A stretch of 64,000 nucleotides of DNA from NCBI RefSeq assembly GCF_000186465.1, contig NZ_GL636091.1, positions 905,499 to 969,498 on the forward strand. The letters are read 5' to 3'. Below are positions 16,184-25,091 of this stretch, one piece after another. Positions within the stretch are counted from its first letter, which is position 1. Each line of letters starts with the position of its first letter. The notes under the pieces are model-generated. The model saw only the letters and a list, made by a program, of their open reading frames with translations. It made no database searches and was not told the origin of the DNA. This stretch comes from Streptococcus australis ATCC 700641 (GTDB lineage: Bacteria; Bacillota; Bacilli; Lactobacillales; Streptococcaceae). Made by a program: the position numbers and the translations under genes.

Positions 16184-16223
16184 GGTATACTAGGATTTAT
16201 AAACAACAGAGGGGAGACCTCTG
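16183..16223 (+). promoter_or_regulatory. Flotillin promoter and 5' UTR hairpin
   Basis: TGGTATACT (extended -10, 16183-16191) directly follows the terminator. The short leader carries a perfect hairpin CAGAGG-GGAGA-CCTCTG (16207-16223), six bases before the ribosome site AAGGAGA. The loop GGAGA is itself Shine-Dalgarno-like. Confidence 0.6.
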
Positions 16224-16238
16224 AAAAAGGAGAAAAGT

Positions 16239-17717
16239 ATGGATACATTATTTATTCCAGGCTGGTTGATAACAGGTCTCATTGTTGCTGCCATTATTGT
16301 AGTTTTGCTTGTAAAAGGCTACGTGAACGCTAAACCAAACGAAGTTGTTGTTATTACAGGTCTTCGGAAGCAACGCCATTTGCGTGGTAAAGCTGGTTTT
16401 ATGATTCCCTTCGTAGAACAACGTTCTTACCTTGATATTGAGCAATTCTCTACAGATGTTCGGACATCTGAAGCAGTCCCAACACTGGACTTCATTAACG
16501 TCCGTGCCGATGCAGCTGTTAAGTTGAAAATCGGGACAACCGATGAGATGATTGCCCGTGCTGCAGAAAACTTTTTGAACTGGAATACGACAGATATTTC
16601 CAATTCTGTCCAAGATGTCTTGGAAGGAAACTTGCGGGAAGTCATCGGTCAGATGGAGCTCCGTAAGATGGTCAACGACCGTCAAGAGTTTGCTTCAAAG
16701 GTGCAAGACAACGTAGCGCCAGATTTGGCTAAAATGGGGCTTGAAGTCATCGCCTTTACGGTTCAATCTTTCTCTGATGAAGGGGGAGTCATCGATAACC
16801 TTGGTATCGAAAATGTTGAAACCATTAAGAAAGATGCCTTGATTGCCAAAGCCAAAGCAGAACGCGAACGCAAGGAAGTTGAAGCGGAACAAGATAAGCT
16901 GGCCAACGACAAACGCGTCGCAGCCGATCTTGAAATTGCGCAAAAACAAAATGAGTTGAAACTCAAACAAGCAGCCCTTAAACAAGAAGCAGATATTGCT
17001 CAAGCCAAGGCAGATGCCGCTAAAGGGATTGAGGCAGAAGTGCAACGTCGTGAACAAGAGCGCGTGGCAGCTGAAGCCAATATCATGAAACAAGAAAAAG
17101 AAGCGGAAGTCAAAGAACGAGAAGTTAAGGTTCGTGAGCAAGAATTGGATGCCAACATCCGTAAGCAAGCCGAAGCTGAAAAGTATGCTCGTCAACAAGC
17201 AGCCGAAGCTGAATTGATTGAACGCCAACGCAAGGCGGAAGCTGAACTTTTCGAAACACAAAAAGAAGCGGAAGCTCGGAAAGCTCAAGCCGAAGCAGAG
17301 AAATTTGCCCAATTGCAAGAGGCAGAAGCCATCGAAGCCAAAGGTCGTGCGGAAGCTGAAGCCATTCGCTTGAAACTAGAAGCCGAAGCCAAAGGTTTGG
17401 ACCAAAAGGCAGAAGCGATGAAGAAAATGCAAGAAGCAGCCATTACCGAAATGGTGGTGGACAAGTTGCCTGAAATTGCGCGTGCAGTGGCTGAACCATT
17501 GACCAAGGTGGATAAAATCACCATGTATGGTGAAGGAAACGCCTCTAAGATGGTGGGTGATATCATGCAAAGTATCGATCAAGTCTCTCAAGGAGCTGGA
17601 TTCGATATTCGTCAATTGTTAGCAGGAGCTCTTGGGGTCAATATGACAGTCAATAAACTCAAAGAAGGAGAACAACCTGTCATTGAAGCCTCTGAAATAG
17701 CTTCTAAAGAAGATTAA
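16239..17717 (+). CDS. Flotillin-like SPFH-domain membrane protein
   Basis: 492 residues. An N-terminal membrane segment (about 5-27) and SPFH/band-7 domain (about 30-200, ANEVVVITG-type opening, VRTSEAVPTLDFINVRADAAVKLKIG) are followed by a very long alanine/glutamate/lysine-rich coiled coil (about 205-410, repeated EAEA, KAEAE) and a flotillin C-terminus (MVVDKLPEIARAVAEPLTKVDKITMYGEG). FloT-type proteins scaffold membrane microdomains. No NfeD gene is adjacent, unlike in Bacillus. Own promoter and terminator. Confidence 0.93.
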   Translation: MDTLFIPGWLITGLIVAAIIVVLLVKGYVNAKPNEVVVITGLRKQRHLRGKAGFMIPFVEQRSYLDIEQFSTDVRTSEAVPTLDFINVRADAAVKLKIGTTDEMIARAAENFLNWNTTDISNSVQDVLEGNLREVIGQMELRKMVNDRQEFASKVQDNVAPDLAKMGLEVIAFTVQSFSDEGGVIDNLGIENVETIKKDALIAKAKAERERKEVEAEQDKLANDKRVAADLEIAQKQNELKLKQAALKQEADIAQAKADAAKGIEAEVQRREQERVAAEANIMKQEKEAEVKEREVKVREQELDANIRKQAEAEKYARQQAAEAELIERQRKAEAELFETQKEAEARKAQAEAEKFAQLQEAEAIEAKGRAEAEAIRLKLEAEAKGLDQKAEAMKKMQEAAITEMVVDKLPEIARAVAEPLTKVDKITMYGEGNASKMVGDIMQSIDQVSQGAGFDIRQLLAGALGVNMTVNKLKEGEQPVIEASEIASKED

Positions 17718-17731
17718 TACGATCAACAGGA

Positions 17732-17769
17732 AGTGTCTGAGAACTGTAACTCAGGCGCTTTTTGTTTTT
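17732..17769 (+). terminator. Terminator of flotillin gene
   Basis: AGTGTCTGAG (17732-17741) pairs with CTCAGGCGCT (17750-17759), followed by TTTTTGTTTTT. Confidence 0.8.
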
Positions 17770-17885
17770 GGATTCAAAGTAGATAGGAGCTATCTTTCTA
17801 CATGAAGAGGCAGGGGATGATTTTCTACTTTCATTTGATGCCAAAAAATGGTAGAATATAGGCAAACTATAAAGAGGAGTGTCAC

Positions 17886-19310
17886 ATGACAAAAGCAAAC
17901 TTTGGTGTTGTTGGTATGGCCGTAATGGGTCGTAACCTTGCCCTTAATATTGAATCTCGTGGATACACAGTTGCTATCTATAACCGTAGTAAAGAAAAAA
18001 CAGAAGATGTTGTTGCTTGCCATCCTGAAAAGAACTTTGTGCCAAGCTATGATATCGAAAGCTTCGTAAAATCAATTGAAAAACCACGTCGGATCATGCT
18101 CATGGTTCAAGCAGGACCTGGTACAGACGCAACTATCCAAGCCCTTCTTCCACACTTGGATAAAGGCGATATCTTGATTGACGGAGGAAACACGTTCTAC
18201 AAAGATACTATCCGTCGTAACGAAGAGTTAGCGAACTCTGGTATCAACTTCATTGGTACTGGTGTCTCTGGTGGTGAAAAAGGTGCCCTTGAAGGTCCTT
18301 CTATCATGCCTGGTGGACAAAAAGAAGCTTATGAATTGGTAGCAGATGTTCTGGAAGAAATCTCTGCAAAAGCACCAGAAGATGGCAAACCATGTGTGAC
18401 TTACATCGGTCCTGATGGAGCGGGTCACTACGTGAAAATGGTCCACAACGGGATCGAGTACGGGGACATGCAATTGATTGCAGAAAGCTATGACTTGATG
18501 CAACACTTGCTTGGCCTTTCAGCACAAGACATGGCTGAAATTTTTACTGAGTGGAACAAGGGCGAATTGGACAGCTACTTGATCGAAATCACTGCGGATA
18601 TCCTTGGACGCAAAGACGACGAAGGTCAAGATGGTCCAATCGTAGACTACATCTTGGATGCTGCAGGAAACAAGGGAACAGGTAAATGGACTAGCCAATC
18701 AGCTCTTGACCTTGGTGTGCCATTGTCACTGATTACTGAGTCAGTATTTGCGCGCTACATTTCAACTTATAAAGAAGAACGTGTACACGCTAGCAAGGTG
18801 CTTCCAAAACCAGCAGCTTTCAAATTTGAAGGAGACAAGGCTGAGTTGATTGAAAAGATCCGTCAAGCCCTTTACTTCTCAAAAATCATTTCTTACGCAC
18901 AAGGTTTTGCGCAATTGCGTGTAGCTTCTAAAGAAAATAACTGGAATTTGCCATTTGCAGATATCGCATCTATCTGGCGCGATGGATGTATCATCCGTTC
19001 TCGTTTCTTGCAAAAGATTACAGATGCTTACAACCGTGATGCAGATCTTGCTAACCTTCTTTTGGATGAGTACTTCTTGGATGTCACTGCTAAGTACCAA
19101 CAATCAGTTCGTGATATCGTAGCTCTTGCTGTTCAAGCAGGTGTACCAGTACCAACCTTCTCAGCAGCCATCACTTACTTTGATAGCTACCGTTCAGCGG
19201 ACCTTCCAGCAAACTTGATTCAAGCGCAACGTGACTACTTTGGTGCTCACACATACCAACGTAAGGACAAAGAAGGTACCTTCCACTATTCTTGGTACGA
19301 CGAAAAATAA
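17886..19310 (+). CDS. gnd: 6-phosphogluconate dehydrogenase, decarboxylating
   Basis: 474 residues, full length. NADP-binding [20 protein letters not shown] (about 8-27) is followed by catalytic [19 protein letters not shown] (about 127-145) and [14 protein letters not shown] (about 183-196), and a C-terminal [19 protein letters not shown] tail. It oxidises 6-phosphogluconate to ribulose-5-phosphate and NADPH in the pentose phosphate pathway. It lies 9 bp ahead of ritR, an arrangement conserved in pneumococcus, so the NADPH-generating enzyme and the redox-responsive regulator are likely co-transcribed. Confidence 0.97.
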   Translation: MTKANFGVVGMAVMGRNLALNIESRGYTVAIYNRSKEKTEDVVACHPEKNFVPSYDIESFVKSIEKPRRIMLMVQAGPGTDATIQALLPHLDKGDILIDGGNTFYKDTIRRNEELANSGINFIGTGVSGGEKGALEGPSIMPGGQKEAYELVADVLEEISAKAPEDGKPCVTYIGPDGAGHYVKMVHNGIEYGDMQLIAESYDLMQHLLGLSAQDMAEIFTEWNKGELDSYLIEITADILGRKDDEGQDGPIVDYILDAAGNKGTGKWTSQSALDLGVPLSLITESVFARYISTYKEERVHASKVLPKPAAFKFEGDKAELIEKIRQALYFSKIISYAQGFAQLRVASKENNWNLPFADIASIWRDGCIIRSRFLQKITDAYNRDADLANLLLDEYFLDVTAKYQQSVRDIVALAVQAGVPVPTFSAAITYFDSYRSADLPANLIQAQRDYFGAHTYQRKDKEGTFHYSWYDEK

Positions 19311-19319
19311 TTGTAGGTT

Positions 19320-20009
19320 ATGACAAAGCGGATATTACTAGTAGAAAATGAAAAGAATTTAGCGCGCTTTATTGATTTAGAACTTCAAAAAGCAGGCTAT
19401 GTAGTTGATTTGGTAGAACAAGGGGAAATGGCCTTGAAACTCCTGCAGGCTACAGAATATGATTTAATTCTTCTCAATTACGAACTAGAAGATATGAGTG
19501 GGGAAGATTTTGCTCAACGCCTGAGTAAGATTCGTCCTGCAGCAGTCTTGATAGTCTTAGATAGTCGTGAGAAAATTTCTGAGCATATGGAGAGTATCCA
19601 GCGATTTGCAGTTTCTTATGTCATCAAACCATTTGTGATCAGTGATTTAGTTGAGAAAATCATCGCTATTTTTAGAGGTCGTGATTTTATTGACCAACAT
19701 TGTAATCAAATGAAAGTTCCCACCTCTTATCGGAATTTGCGAATCGATGTCGAGAATCATATGGTGTATCGGGGAGAAGAGGTGATTGACCTGACTCGTC
19801 GTGAGTATGATTTGTTAGCGACTTTGATGGGAAGCAAGCATGTCCTCAGTCGGGAGCAACTATTAGAGCGAGTCTGGAAGTATGAGAGCACAGCAGAAAC
19901 CAATATTGTTGATGTCTATATTCGCTATCTTCGTGGAAAAATAGATCTCCCAGGACAAAAGAGCTATATCAAAACTGTCCGAGGTGTCGGCTACCAAATG
20001 CAAGAATAA
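19320..20009 (+). CDS. ritR: Orphan redox-sensing response regulator RitR
   Basis: 229 residues, OmpR-type: receiver domain (1-118) and winged helix (about 130-229, RNLRIDVENHMVYRG, DLTRREYDLLATL, VDVYIRYLRGKID, IKTVRGVGYQMQ). The phospho-acceptor aspartate is replaced by Asn53 (LLNYELEDM), and a single linker cysteine is at position 128 (DQHCNQ). Both features are established for pneumococcal RitR, a repressor of iron uptake controlled by Cys128 oxidation rather than phosphorylation. No kinase gene is adjacent. The gnd neighbour supports the assignment. Confidence 0.93.
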   Translation: MTKRILLVENEKNLARFIDLELQKAGYVVDLVEQGEMALKLLQATEYDLILLNYELEDMSGEDFAQRLSKIRPAAVLIVLDSREKISEHMESIQRFAVSYVIKPFVISDLVEKIIAIFRGRDFIDQHCNQMKVPTSYRNLRIDVENHMVYRGEEVIDLTRREYDLLATLMGSKHVLSREQLLERVWKYESTAETNIVDVYIRYLRGKIDLPGQKSYIKTVRGVGYQMQE

Positions 20010-20011
20010 AA

Positions 20012-20047
20012 ACATTCCCTTTGATGAGAAATCTCAAAGGGATTTTT
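20012..20047 (+). terminator. Terminator of gnd-ritR
   Basis: ATCCCTTTGA-type stem: ATTCCCTTTGA (20014-20024) pairs with TCAAAGGGAT (20034-20043), followed by T7. Confidence 0.88.
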
Positions 20048-20089
20048 TTGTAAAAAGAAAAAATTTTTTTTAAAAAAATTTGTGAAAGA

Positions 20090-20103
20090 AGCAAACGTTT
20101 GCT
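20090..20103. promoter_or_regulatory. cre site 1 upstream of ptsG
   Basis: AGCAAACGTTTGCT, a perfect palindrome matching the CcpA-binding cre consensus (TGWAANCGNTNWCA type). It lies about 66 bp upstream of the -35, beyond an A/T-tract of about 35 bp. Confidence 0.75.
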
Positions 20104-20168
20104 CAAATTATAGGTTTTCAAAGGCTTTTGTGTTAAACTTTGTGAATTAAAAATGTAGATGTAAGGGC

Positions 20169-20223
20169 TTTACAAAAGAAAAAAAAGTGGTATAATAGTA
20201 AGTGAAATATGCAAACGTTTTCT
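20169..20223 (+). promoter_or_regulatory. ptsG promoter with downstream cre site 2
   Basis: TTTACA (20169-20174), 16 bp, TATAAT (20191-20196). TGCAAACGTTTTCT (20210-20223), a second cre-like site, lies about +8 to +21 from the predicted start, the position for CcpA road-block repression. Confidence 0.75.
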
Positions 20224-20259
20224 TATATGACGGGCATTTCAATTTTATAAGGAGGTCGA

Positions 20260-22452
20260 ATGATGAATAAACAATCATTCAAAAGTCTATTTAGCTTTGA
20301 ATTTTGGCAAAAATTCGGTAAAGCGTTGATGGTGGTCGTTGCAGTTATGCCGGCGGCGGGTCTGATGATCAGTCTTGGTAAAACTGTTGCAATGATTAAT
20401 CCAGAACTTGGTTTCTTGGTGACGGCCGGTGGTGTTCTTGAACAGATCGGTTGGGGAGTCATTGGGAATATTCATATTCTCTTTGCATTGGCTATCGGTG
20501 GTAGCTGGGCAAAAGAACGTGCGGGTGGTGCCTTTGCGGCAGGTCTATCCTTTATCTTGATCAACCGGATCACAGGTGTGATGTTCGGTGTGACAGGAGA
20601 TATGTTGAAAGATCCAAAGGCACAAGTTCATACTCTTCTTGGCGGATCTATCAAGGTTGCTGATTACTTTACGAGTGTTTTAGAATCACCTGCCTTGAAT
20701 ATGGGAGTTTTCGTTGGGATTATTGCCGGTTTTGTAGGGGCGACAGCCTTTAATAAATACTACAACTACCGCAAGTTACCAGATTCCCTATCATTCTTTA
20801 ACGGGAAACGCTTTGTACCATTTGTCGTTATCCTTCGTTCTGTAATTATGGCTCTTGTCTTGTCATTCTTATGGCCAGTAGTCCAAACAGGAATTAACAA
20901 CTTTGGTATTTGGATTGCTAACTCAAAAGAGACTGCTCCAATCTTAGCACCATTTGCCTTTGGTACTTTGGAACGTCTCTTGCTTCCATTCGGTCTTCAC
21001 CATATGTTGACTATCCCAATCAACTACACACAATTGGGTGGTACCTATGAAGTACTTTCTGGTATCTCAAAAGGAACTACTGTATTTGGTCAAGATCCAC
21101 TTTGGTTGGCTTGGGTGACTGACTTAGGAAATACAAAAGTTTCTGACCCTGCTACTTACCAACACTTGTTGGATACCGTCACACCTGCTCGTTTCAAGGT
21201 AGGTCAAATGATTGGTTCATTTGGTATCTTGATGGGGGTTGCCCTTGCTATTTACCGTAATGTAGACCCTGATAAGAAACACAAATACAAAGGGATGATG
21301 ATTGCGACTGCTCTTGCAACCTTCCTTACAGGGGTGACAGAACCAATCGAGTACATGTTTATGTTCGTAGCGATGCCTCTTTACCTCGTTTATGCAGTGG
21401 TACAAGGTGCAGCCTTCGCGATGGCAGATATCGTCAATCTCCGTGTCCATTCATTTGGATCTATTGAGTTCTTGACTCGTACACCAATGACCATTAAAGC
21501 CGGTATTGGTATGGATATCATTAACTTCATCTGGGTAACTGTTCTCTTTGCTGTGATCATGTACTTCATTGCAAACTTCATGATCAAGAAATTTAACTAC
21601 GCAACTCCTGGACGTAACGGAAACTACGAACAAGCTGAAGGTGGAGCAGATGAGTCTGAAACTTCAGGTTCAGGTAAAGTAGCTGCTGCTTCTCAAGCAG
21701 TTAACATCATCAACCTTCTTGGTGGACGTGCTAACATCGTCGATGTGGACGCATGTATGACTCGTCTTCGTGTCACTGTTAAAGATGCTGAAAAAGTTGG
21801 TACAGAAGAACAATGGAAGGCTGAAGGAGCTATGGGACTTGTCATGAAAGGACAAGGGGTCCAAGCGATTTACGGTCCAAAAGCGGACGTATTGAAATCA
21901 GATATCCAAGATTTGTTAGACTCAGGTGAAGTAATTCCTGAAACCCTTCCAAGTCAACAGACAGCGGCTCAACAAGCAGAAGTTGCCTTTAAAGGGGTGA
22001 CAGAAGAAGTTCACTCAGTTGCTGAAGGACAAGTCATTGAATTAGAAAAAGTTCAAGATCCAGTCTTCTCACAAAAAATGATGGGTGATGGATTTGCAGT
22101 TGAACCAGCAAATGGTCAGATTGTTTCACCAGTAGCTGGTAAGGTGACAAGCGTCTTCCCTACCAAACATGCGCTTGGTTTGGTAACAGAATCTGGTCTT
22201 GAAGTTCTCGTTCATATCGGTCTTGATACTGTAAGTTTGGAAGGTAAACCTTTCACAGTGAAGGTAGAAGAAGGACAAACAGTAGCAGTGGGAGACCTAT
22301 TGGTAGAAGCAGATTTGGATGCTATTCGTGAAGCTGAACGTGCAACTTCAACAGTTGTAGTCTTCACAAATGCGGCAGCTATTCAATCTGTCACTCTTAC
22401 ACAAACTGGTCAACTTCCAGCAGATGCTGTGGTTGCCAAGGTTGAATTATAA
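20260..22452 (+). CDS. ptsG: Glucose-type PTS permease, EIICBA
   Basis: 730 residues. The EIIC membrane domain (about 10-440) is followed by an EIIB domain with the phosphocysteine at 499 (DACMTRLR) and a C-terminal EIIA domain with the phosphohistidine near 652 (LVHIGLDT). It takes up and phosphorylates glucose or a related sugar via HPr. A second ATG at 20263 has better spacing (7 bp) from AAGGAGG and may be the true start. Two cre sites indicate CcpA control, and the gene has its own promoter. Confidence 0.95.
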   Translation: MMNKQSFKSLFSFEFWQKFGKALMVVVAVMPAAGLMISLGKTVAMINPELGFLVTAGGVLEQIGWGVIGNIHILFALAIGGSWAKERAGGAFAAGLSFILINRITGVMFGVTGDMLKDPKAQVHTLLGGSIKVADYFTSVLESPALNMGVFVGIIAGFVGATAFNKYYNYRKLPDSLSFFNGKRFVPFVVILRSVIMALVLSFLWPVVQTGINNFGIWIANSKETAPILAPFAFGTLERLLLPFGLHHMLTIPINYTQLGGTYEVLSGISKGTTVFGQDPLWLAWVTDLGNTKVSDPATYQHLLDTVTPARFKVGQMIGSFGILMGVALAIYRNVDPDKKHKYKGMMIATALATFLTGVTEPIEYMFMFVAMPLYLVYAVVQGAAFAMADIVNLRVHSFGSIEFLTRTPMTIKAGIGMDIINFIWVTVLFAVIMYFIANFMIKKFNYATPGRNGNYEQAEGGADESETSGSGKVAAASQAVNIINLLGGRANIVDVDACMTRLRVTVKDAEKVGTEEQWKAEGAMGLVMKGQGVQAIYGPKADVLKSDIQDLLDSGEVIPETLPSQQTAAQQAEVAFKGVTEEVHSVAEGQVIELEKVQDPVFSQKMMGDGFAVEPANGQIVSPVAGKVTSVFPTKHALGLVTESGLEVLVHIGLDTVSLEGKPFTVKVEEGQTVAVGDLLVEADLDAIREAERATSTVVVFTNAAAIQSVTLTQTGQLPADAVVAKVEL

Positions 22453-22457
22453 TCTAT

Positions 22458-22499
22458 GAGAGTCATTCCTTGTATCTATTGGATACAGGGAATTCTCTA
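22458..22499 (+). other. Long hairpin between ptsG and the hydrolase gene
   Basis: GAGAGTCATTCCTTGTATC pairs with GATACAGGGAATTCTCT across a five-base loop with few mismatches. No T-run follows. It is more likely an mRNA-stability or processing element than a terminator, and the next gene has no separate promoter. Confidence 0.65.
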
Positions 22500-22515
22500 T
22501 TAGGAGAGTAGGATC

Positions 22516-23331
22516 ATGAAATTTTTAACTTTAAACACTCATAGTTGGATGGAAGAAAATCCCCAACAAAAATTTGAGGACTTATTAAAAGACATTCTTG
22601 AAAAGCAATACGATCTGATTTGTTTCCAAGAAATTAACCAGGCCATCGAAAGTCCAGTTGTTCCTGTTAATGACTTGTACCATCCAACTCCTTCTGCGGA
22701 GCCGATCCATCAGGATCACTATGTTCGTTGTTTAGTTGAAAAATTAGAAGAAGAAGGATTGAGCTATCACTGGACTTGGGCTTATAACCATATCGGCTAC
22801 GACCGTTATCATGAAGGGGTGGCGATTCTATCGCGTACCCCAATCCAGGCAAGCGAACTCTTGGTTTCAGATGCGAATGATCCAACAGATTATCATACAC
22901 GACGGATTGCCATTGCAGAAACTCAAGTAGATGGGAAAGAAATTGCGGTTGCCAGTGTCCACCTGTCCTGGTGGGACAAAGGTTTCCAACAAGAGTGGGC
23001 GCGTTTAGAAGAACGCTTTAGCCAATTGCAGAAACCCTTGATTTTAGCCGGAGATTTTAATAATCCAGCTGGTCAAGAAGGTTATGAAGCCATTTTAGCG
23101 AGCCCGCTAGCTCTTCAAGATAGCTTTATTGAAGCCCGTCAGACCAAGGGGACTTACACTGTAGGTCCTGGAATTGATGGTTGGGATGATAATCAGGTAC
23201 CCTTGCGGATTGATTATGTTTTCACCTCAAAAGAATGGGTTATCGAACGGCTGGAAGTTGTGTTTGATGGCTCTAGTCAGCCGCTCGTCAGTGACCATTA
23301 TGGTTTGTCAGCTGACTTGTATTTACCATAA
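22516..23331 (+). CDS. Endonuclease/exonuclease/phosphatase-family hydrolase
   Basis: 271 residues, EEP fold: MKFLTLNTHSWME opening, catalytic glutamate in ICFQEIN (about 40), HEGVAILSRTPI (about 100-111), SVHLSWWD (about 146-153), AGDFNNPAG (about 176-184) and a terminal SDHYGL histidine. Mg-dependent phosphodiester hydrolysis is the family chemistry; the substrate (nucleic acid, sphingomyelin or other phosphodiester) is unknown. No signal peptide, so cytoplasmic. It may be partly co-transcribed with ptsG through the hairpin at 22458-22499. Confidence 0.88.
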   Translation: MKFLTLNTHSWMEENPQQKFEDLLKDILEKQYDLICFQEINQAIESPVVPVNDLYHPTPSAEPIHQDHYVRCLVEKLEEEGLSYHWTWAYNHIGYDRYHEGVAILSRTPIQASELLVSDANDPTDYHTRRIAIAETQVDGKEIAVASVHLSWWDKGFQQEWARLEERFSQLQKPLILAGDFNNPAGQEGYEAILASPLALQDSFIEARQTKGTYTVGPGIDGWDDNQVPLRIDYVFTSKEWVIERLEVVFDGSSQPLVSDHYGLSADLYLP

Positions 23332-23337
23332 GATTCA

Positions 23338-23369
23338 AATCCCTATGCCTTCAGGAGGCTAGGGATTTT
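23338..23369 (+). terminator. Terminator after the EEP hydrolase gene
   Basis: AATCCCTATGCCT and AGGCTAGGGATT pair across a short loop, then TTTC TTTATTT. Confidence 0.8.
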
Positions 23370-23384
23370 CTTTATTTCCCTTGC

Positions 23385-23413
23385 TTTCACTTTAGCCCTA
23401 AATATGATAGAAT
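23385..23413 (+). promoter_or_regulatory. Promoter of the nrdR-dnaB-dnaI operon
   Basis: Weak TTTCAC -35 (23385-23390), 17 bp, TGATAGAAT extended -10 (TAGAAT 23408-23413). Confidence 0.5.
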
Positions 23414-23444
23414 AAAGTATTAAGAAACGATAAGGAGGGTGTCC

Positions 23445-23918
23445 ATGCGGTGTCCAAAATGTGGCGGAAACAAGTCTAGTGTTGTAGATAGTCGCCAGGC
23501 AGAAGATGGGAAAACGATTCGTAGAAGAAGAGAATGTGATGAATGTCATCATCGCTTTACCACTTATGAACGAGTAGAAGAGCGGACTCTTGTTGTGGTG
23601 AAAAAAGATGGCACCCGGGAACAGTTTTCTAGAGATAAAATATTTAATGGGATTATTCGATCTGCTCAGAAACGTCCCGTGTCGAGTGACGAAATTGAGG
23701 AAATTGTGGGTCGAATCGAACAAAAGATTCGTAGCCAGAGTGAAAATGAGATTCAGAGTGACTATATCGGATCGCTGGTCATGGACGAGTTAGCAGAGTT
23801 GGACGAAATTACCTATGTTCGGTTTGCGAGTGTCTATCGTAGTTTCAAGGATGTTGGTGAATTGGAAAGTCTCTTAAAACAGATTACCAAAGGAACGAAG
23901 AAGAAAAAGGAAAAATAG
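23445..23918 (+). CDS. nrdR: Transcriptional repressor NrdR
   Basis: 157 residues. An N-terminal zinc ribbon (MRCPKCGG at 1-8, [16 protein letters not shown] about 30-45) precedes an ATP-cone (about 48-138, [22 protein letters not shown]). It senses dATP/ATP and represses ribonucleotide reductase genes through NrdR boxes. The ATG at 23445 has AAGGAGG six bases upstream; the in-frame GTG at 23439 is too close. It heads an operon with the primosome genes dnaB and dnaI, the stop and next ATG being adjacent. Confidence 0.96.
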   Translation: MRCPKCGGNKSSVVDSRQAEDGKTIRRRRECDECHHRFTTYERVEERTLVVVKKDGTREQFSRDKIFNGIIRSAQKRPVSSDEIEEIVGRIEQKIRSQSENEIQSDYIGSLVMDELAELDEITYVRFASVYRSFKDVGELESLLKQITKGTKKKKEK

Positions 23919-25091
23919 ATGAAGCCCAATACTTCATTTTCTTTCTTGAAGAATAATTATTTAGCGCCTACAGGAGCCTCCTTTACGCACCTGTATGGAC
24001 CAATATTAGGTGTTCAAGCAAGTCAATTATATACGTTTCTGCTGAGTCTCTATGATCAGGGGAAAGAAAAACGGCTGATTGCTGTCATTTTAAATCATTT
24101 GGATCTAGGTTTCGCTCATTTTCTTGAAAGTCTAGACCGCTTGATTGCCATGAATTTATTAGAGGTTTATGAAACAGAAGAAGGACTTCAGTTCCGATTT
24201 GTGCCTCCACTAGAAGCAGATCAATTTTTTGCCAATGTTGCTTATCAGAAGTTGCTAGAGAAAAAAATAGGAGAAGCAGCAGTTCGTGACTTGCTACCTG
24301 AAAATCCAGAGGGCGAGAAACGGAAGGTAAACTTTGCCTCTGTCTTTGGGATTGATGGTGTTTTGACCCCTCAGAGGAAAACATCTTCCTTCAGTTTGGA
24401 GCACTTTAAACAATTAATGGCGCGGGATGGTCTCCGTTTTGAAAACGAACAGGAGGATCTCTTGGTTCTCTATGCCATCACTGAAGAGAAGAATTGGACC
24501 TGGTATGAGACCTATCTATTGGCCAAGGAGACAGCGGCTAATTTAATCATTTCGACCAAACGGATGAGACAAAAACTGACCCAACAACCACCAGAAAAAG
24601 GCAAGGATGAGTTCACTCCGCAGGAAAAAGCCATAATCCGAGAAGCTAAAAATAAGACCAGTCGTCAATTTTTAGCAGGAATTAAAAAAGCGCGTAAGGC
24701 TGTCGTGACCCAATCAGAACGTCAAGTAGTTTCTGACTTGGCGCAGTTAGGCCTCTTAGATGAAGTCATAAATGTGATCTTGTTGTTGACCTTTAACAAG
24801 GTTGCTTCTGCCAATCTTAATGAAAAATACGCTTTAAAGGTTGGGAATGATTTTGCTTATGAGGGGATTAAAACGGCTGAGGAGGCCGTCCTGAAGATCC
24901 GCCAGCGCCAAGACTCCCATACACAAAAAGCAAAAGAGAAAGCAGCTAAGAGTGGGTCAGCGACTGGAAAGACCAATGTTCCGAAGTGGAGTCAGCCTAA
25001 CTATACCAACCAGACCAGCCAGGAAGAACAGGCTGATCTGGAACAACAAAAACGGGCCTTGCTCGAAAAATTAAATCAAGGAGGGGAGTAA
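23919..25091 (+). CDS. dnaB: Replication initiation / helicase-loading protein DnaB (Firmicute type)
   Basis: 390 residues. This is the Firmicute DnaB (not the helicase): an N-terminal winged-helix region (about 15-130), a DnaB_2/DnaD-like helical domain (about 175-250, FEQLM-type EHFKQLMARDGLRFENEQEDLL), and a charged, low-complexity tail ending in QKRALLEKLNQGG. With DnaD and DnaI it loads the replicative helicase at oriC and restarted forks. It is directly joined to dnaI, as in most streptococci. Confidence 0.93.
   Translation: MKPNTSFSFLKNNYLAPTGASFTHLYGPILGVQASQLYTFLLSLYDQGKEKRLIAVILNHLDLGFAHFLESLDRLIAMNLLEVYETEEGLQFRFVPPLEADQFFANVAYQKLLEKKIGEAAVRDLLPENPEGEKRKVNFASVFGIDGVLTPQRKTSSFSLEHFKQLMARDGLRFENEQEDLLVLYAITEEKNWTWYETYLLAKETAANLIISTKRMRQKLTQQPPEKGKDEFTPQEKAIIREAKNKTSRQFLAGIKKARKAVVTQSERQVVSDLAQLGLLDEVINVILLLTFNKVASANLNEKYALKVGNDFAYEGIKTAEEAVLKIRQRQDSHTQKAKEKAAKSGSATGKTNVPKWSQPNYTNQTSQEEQADLEQQKRALLEKLNQGGE

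Noticed and set aside
16695-17318. 207-codon open frame antisense to the flotillin coiled coil
   Set aside because: It mirrors the repetitive GAA/GCA codons of the coiled-coil region, has no ribosome site or promoter and encodes an implausible Phe/Leu/Cys-rich protein.
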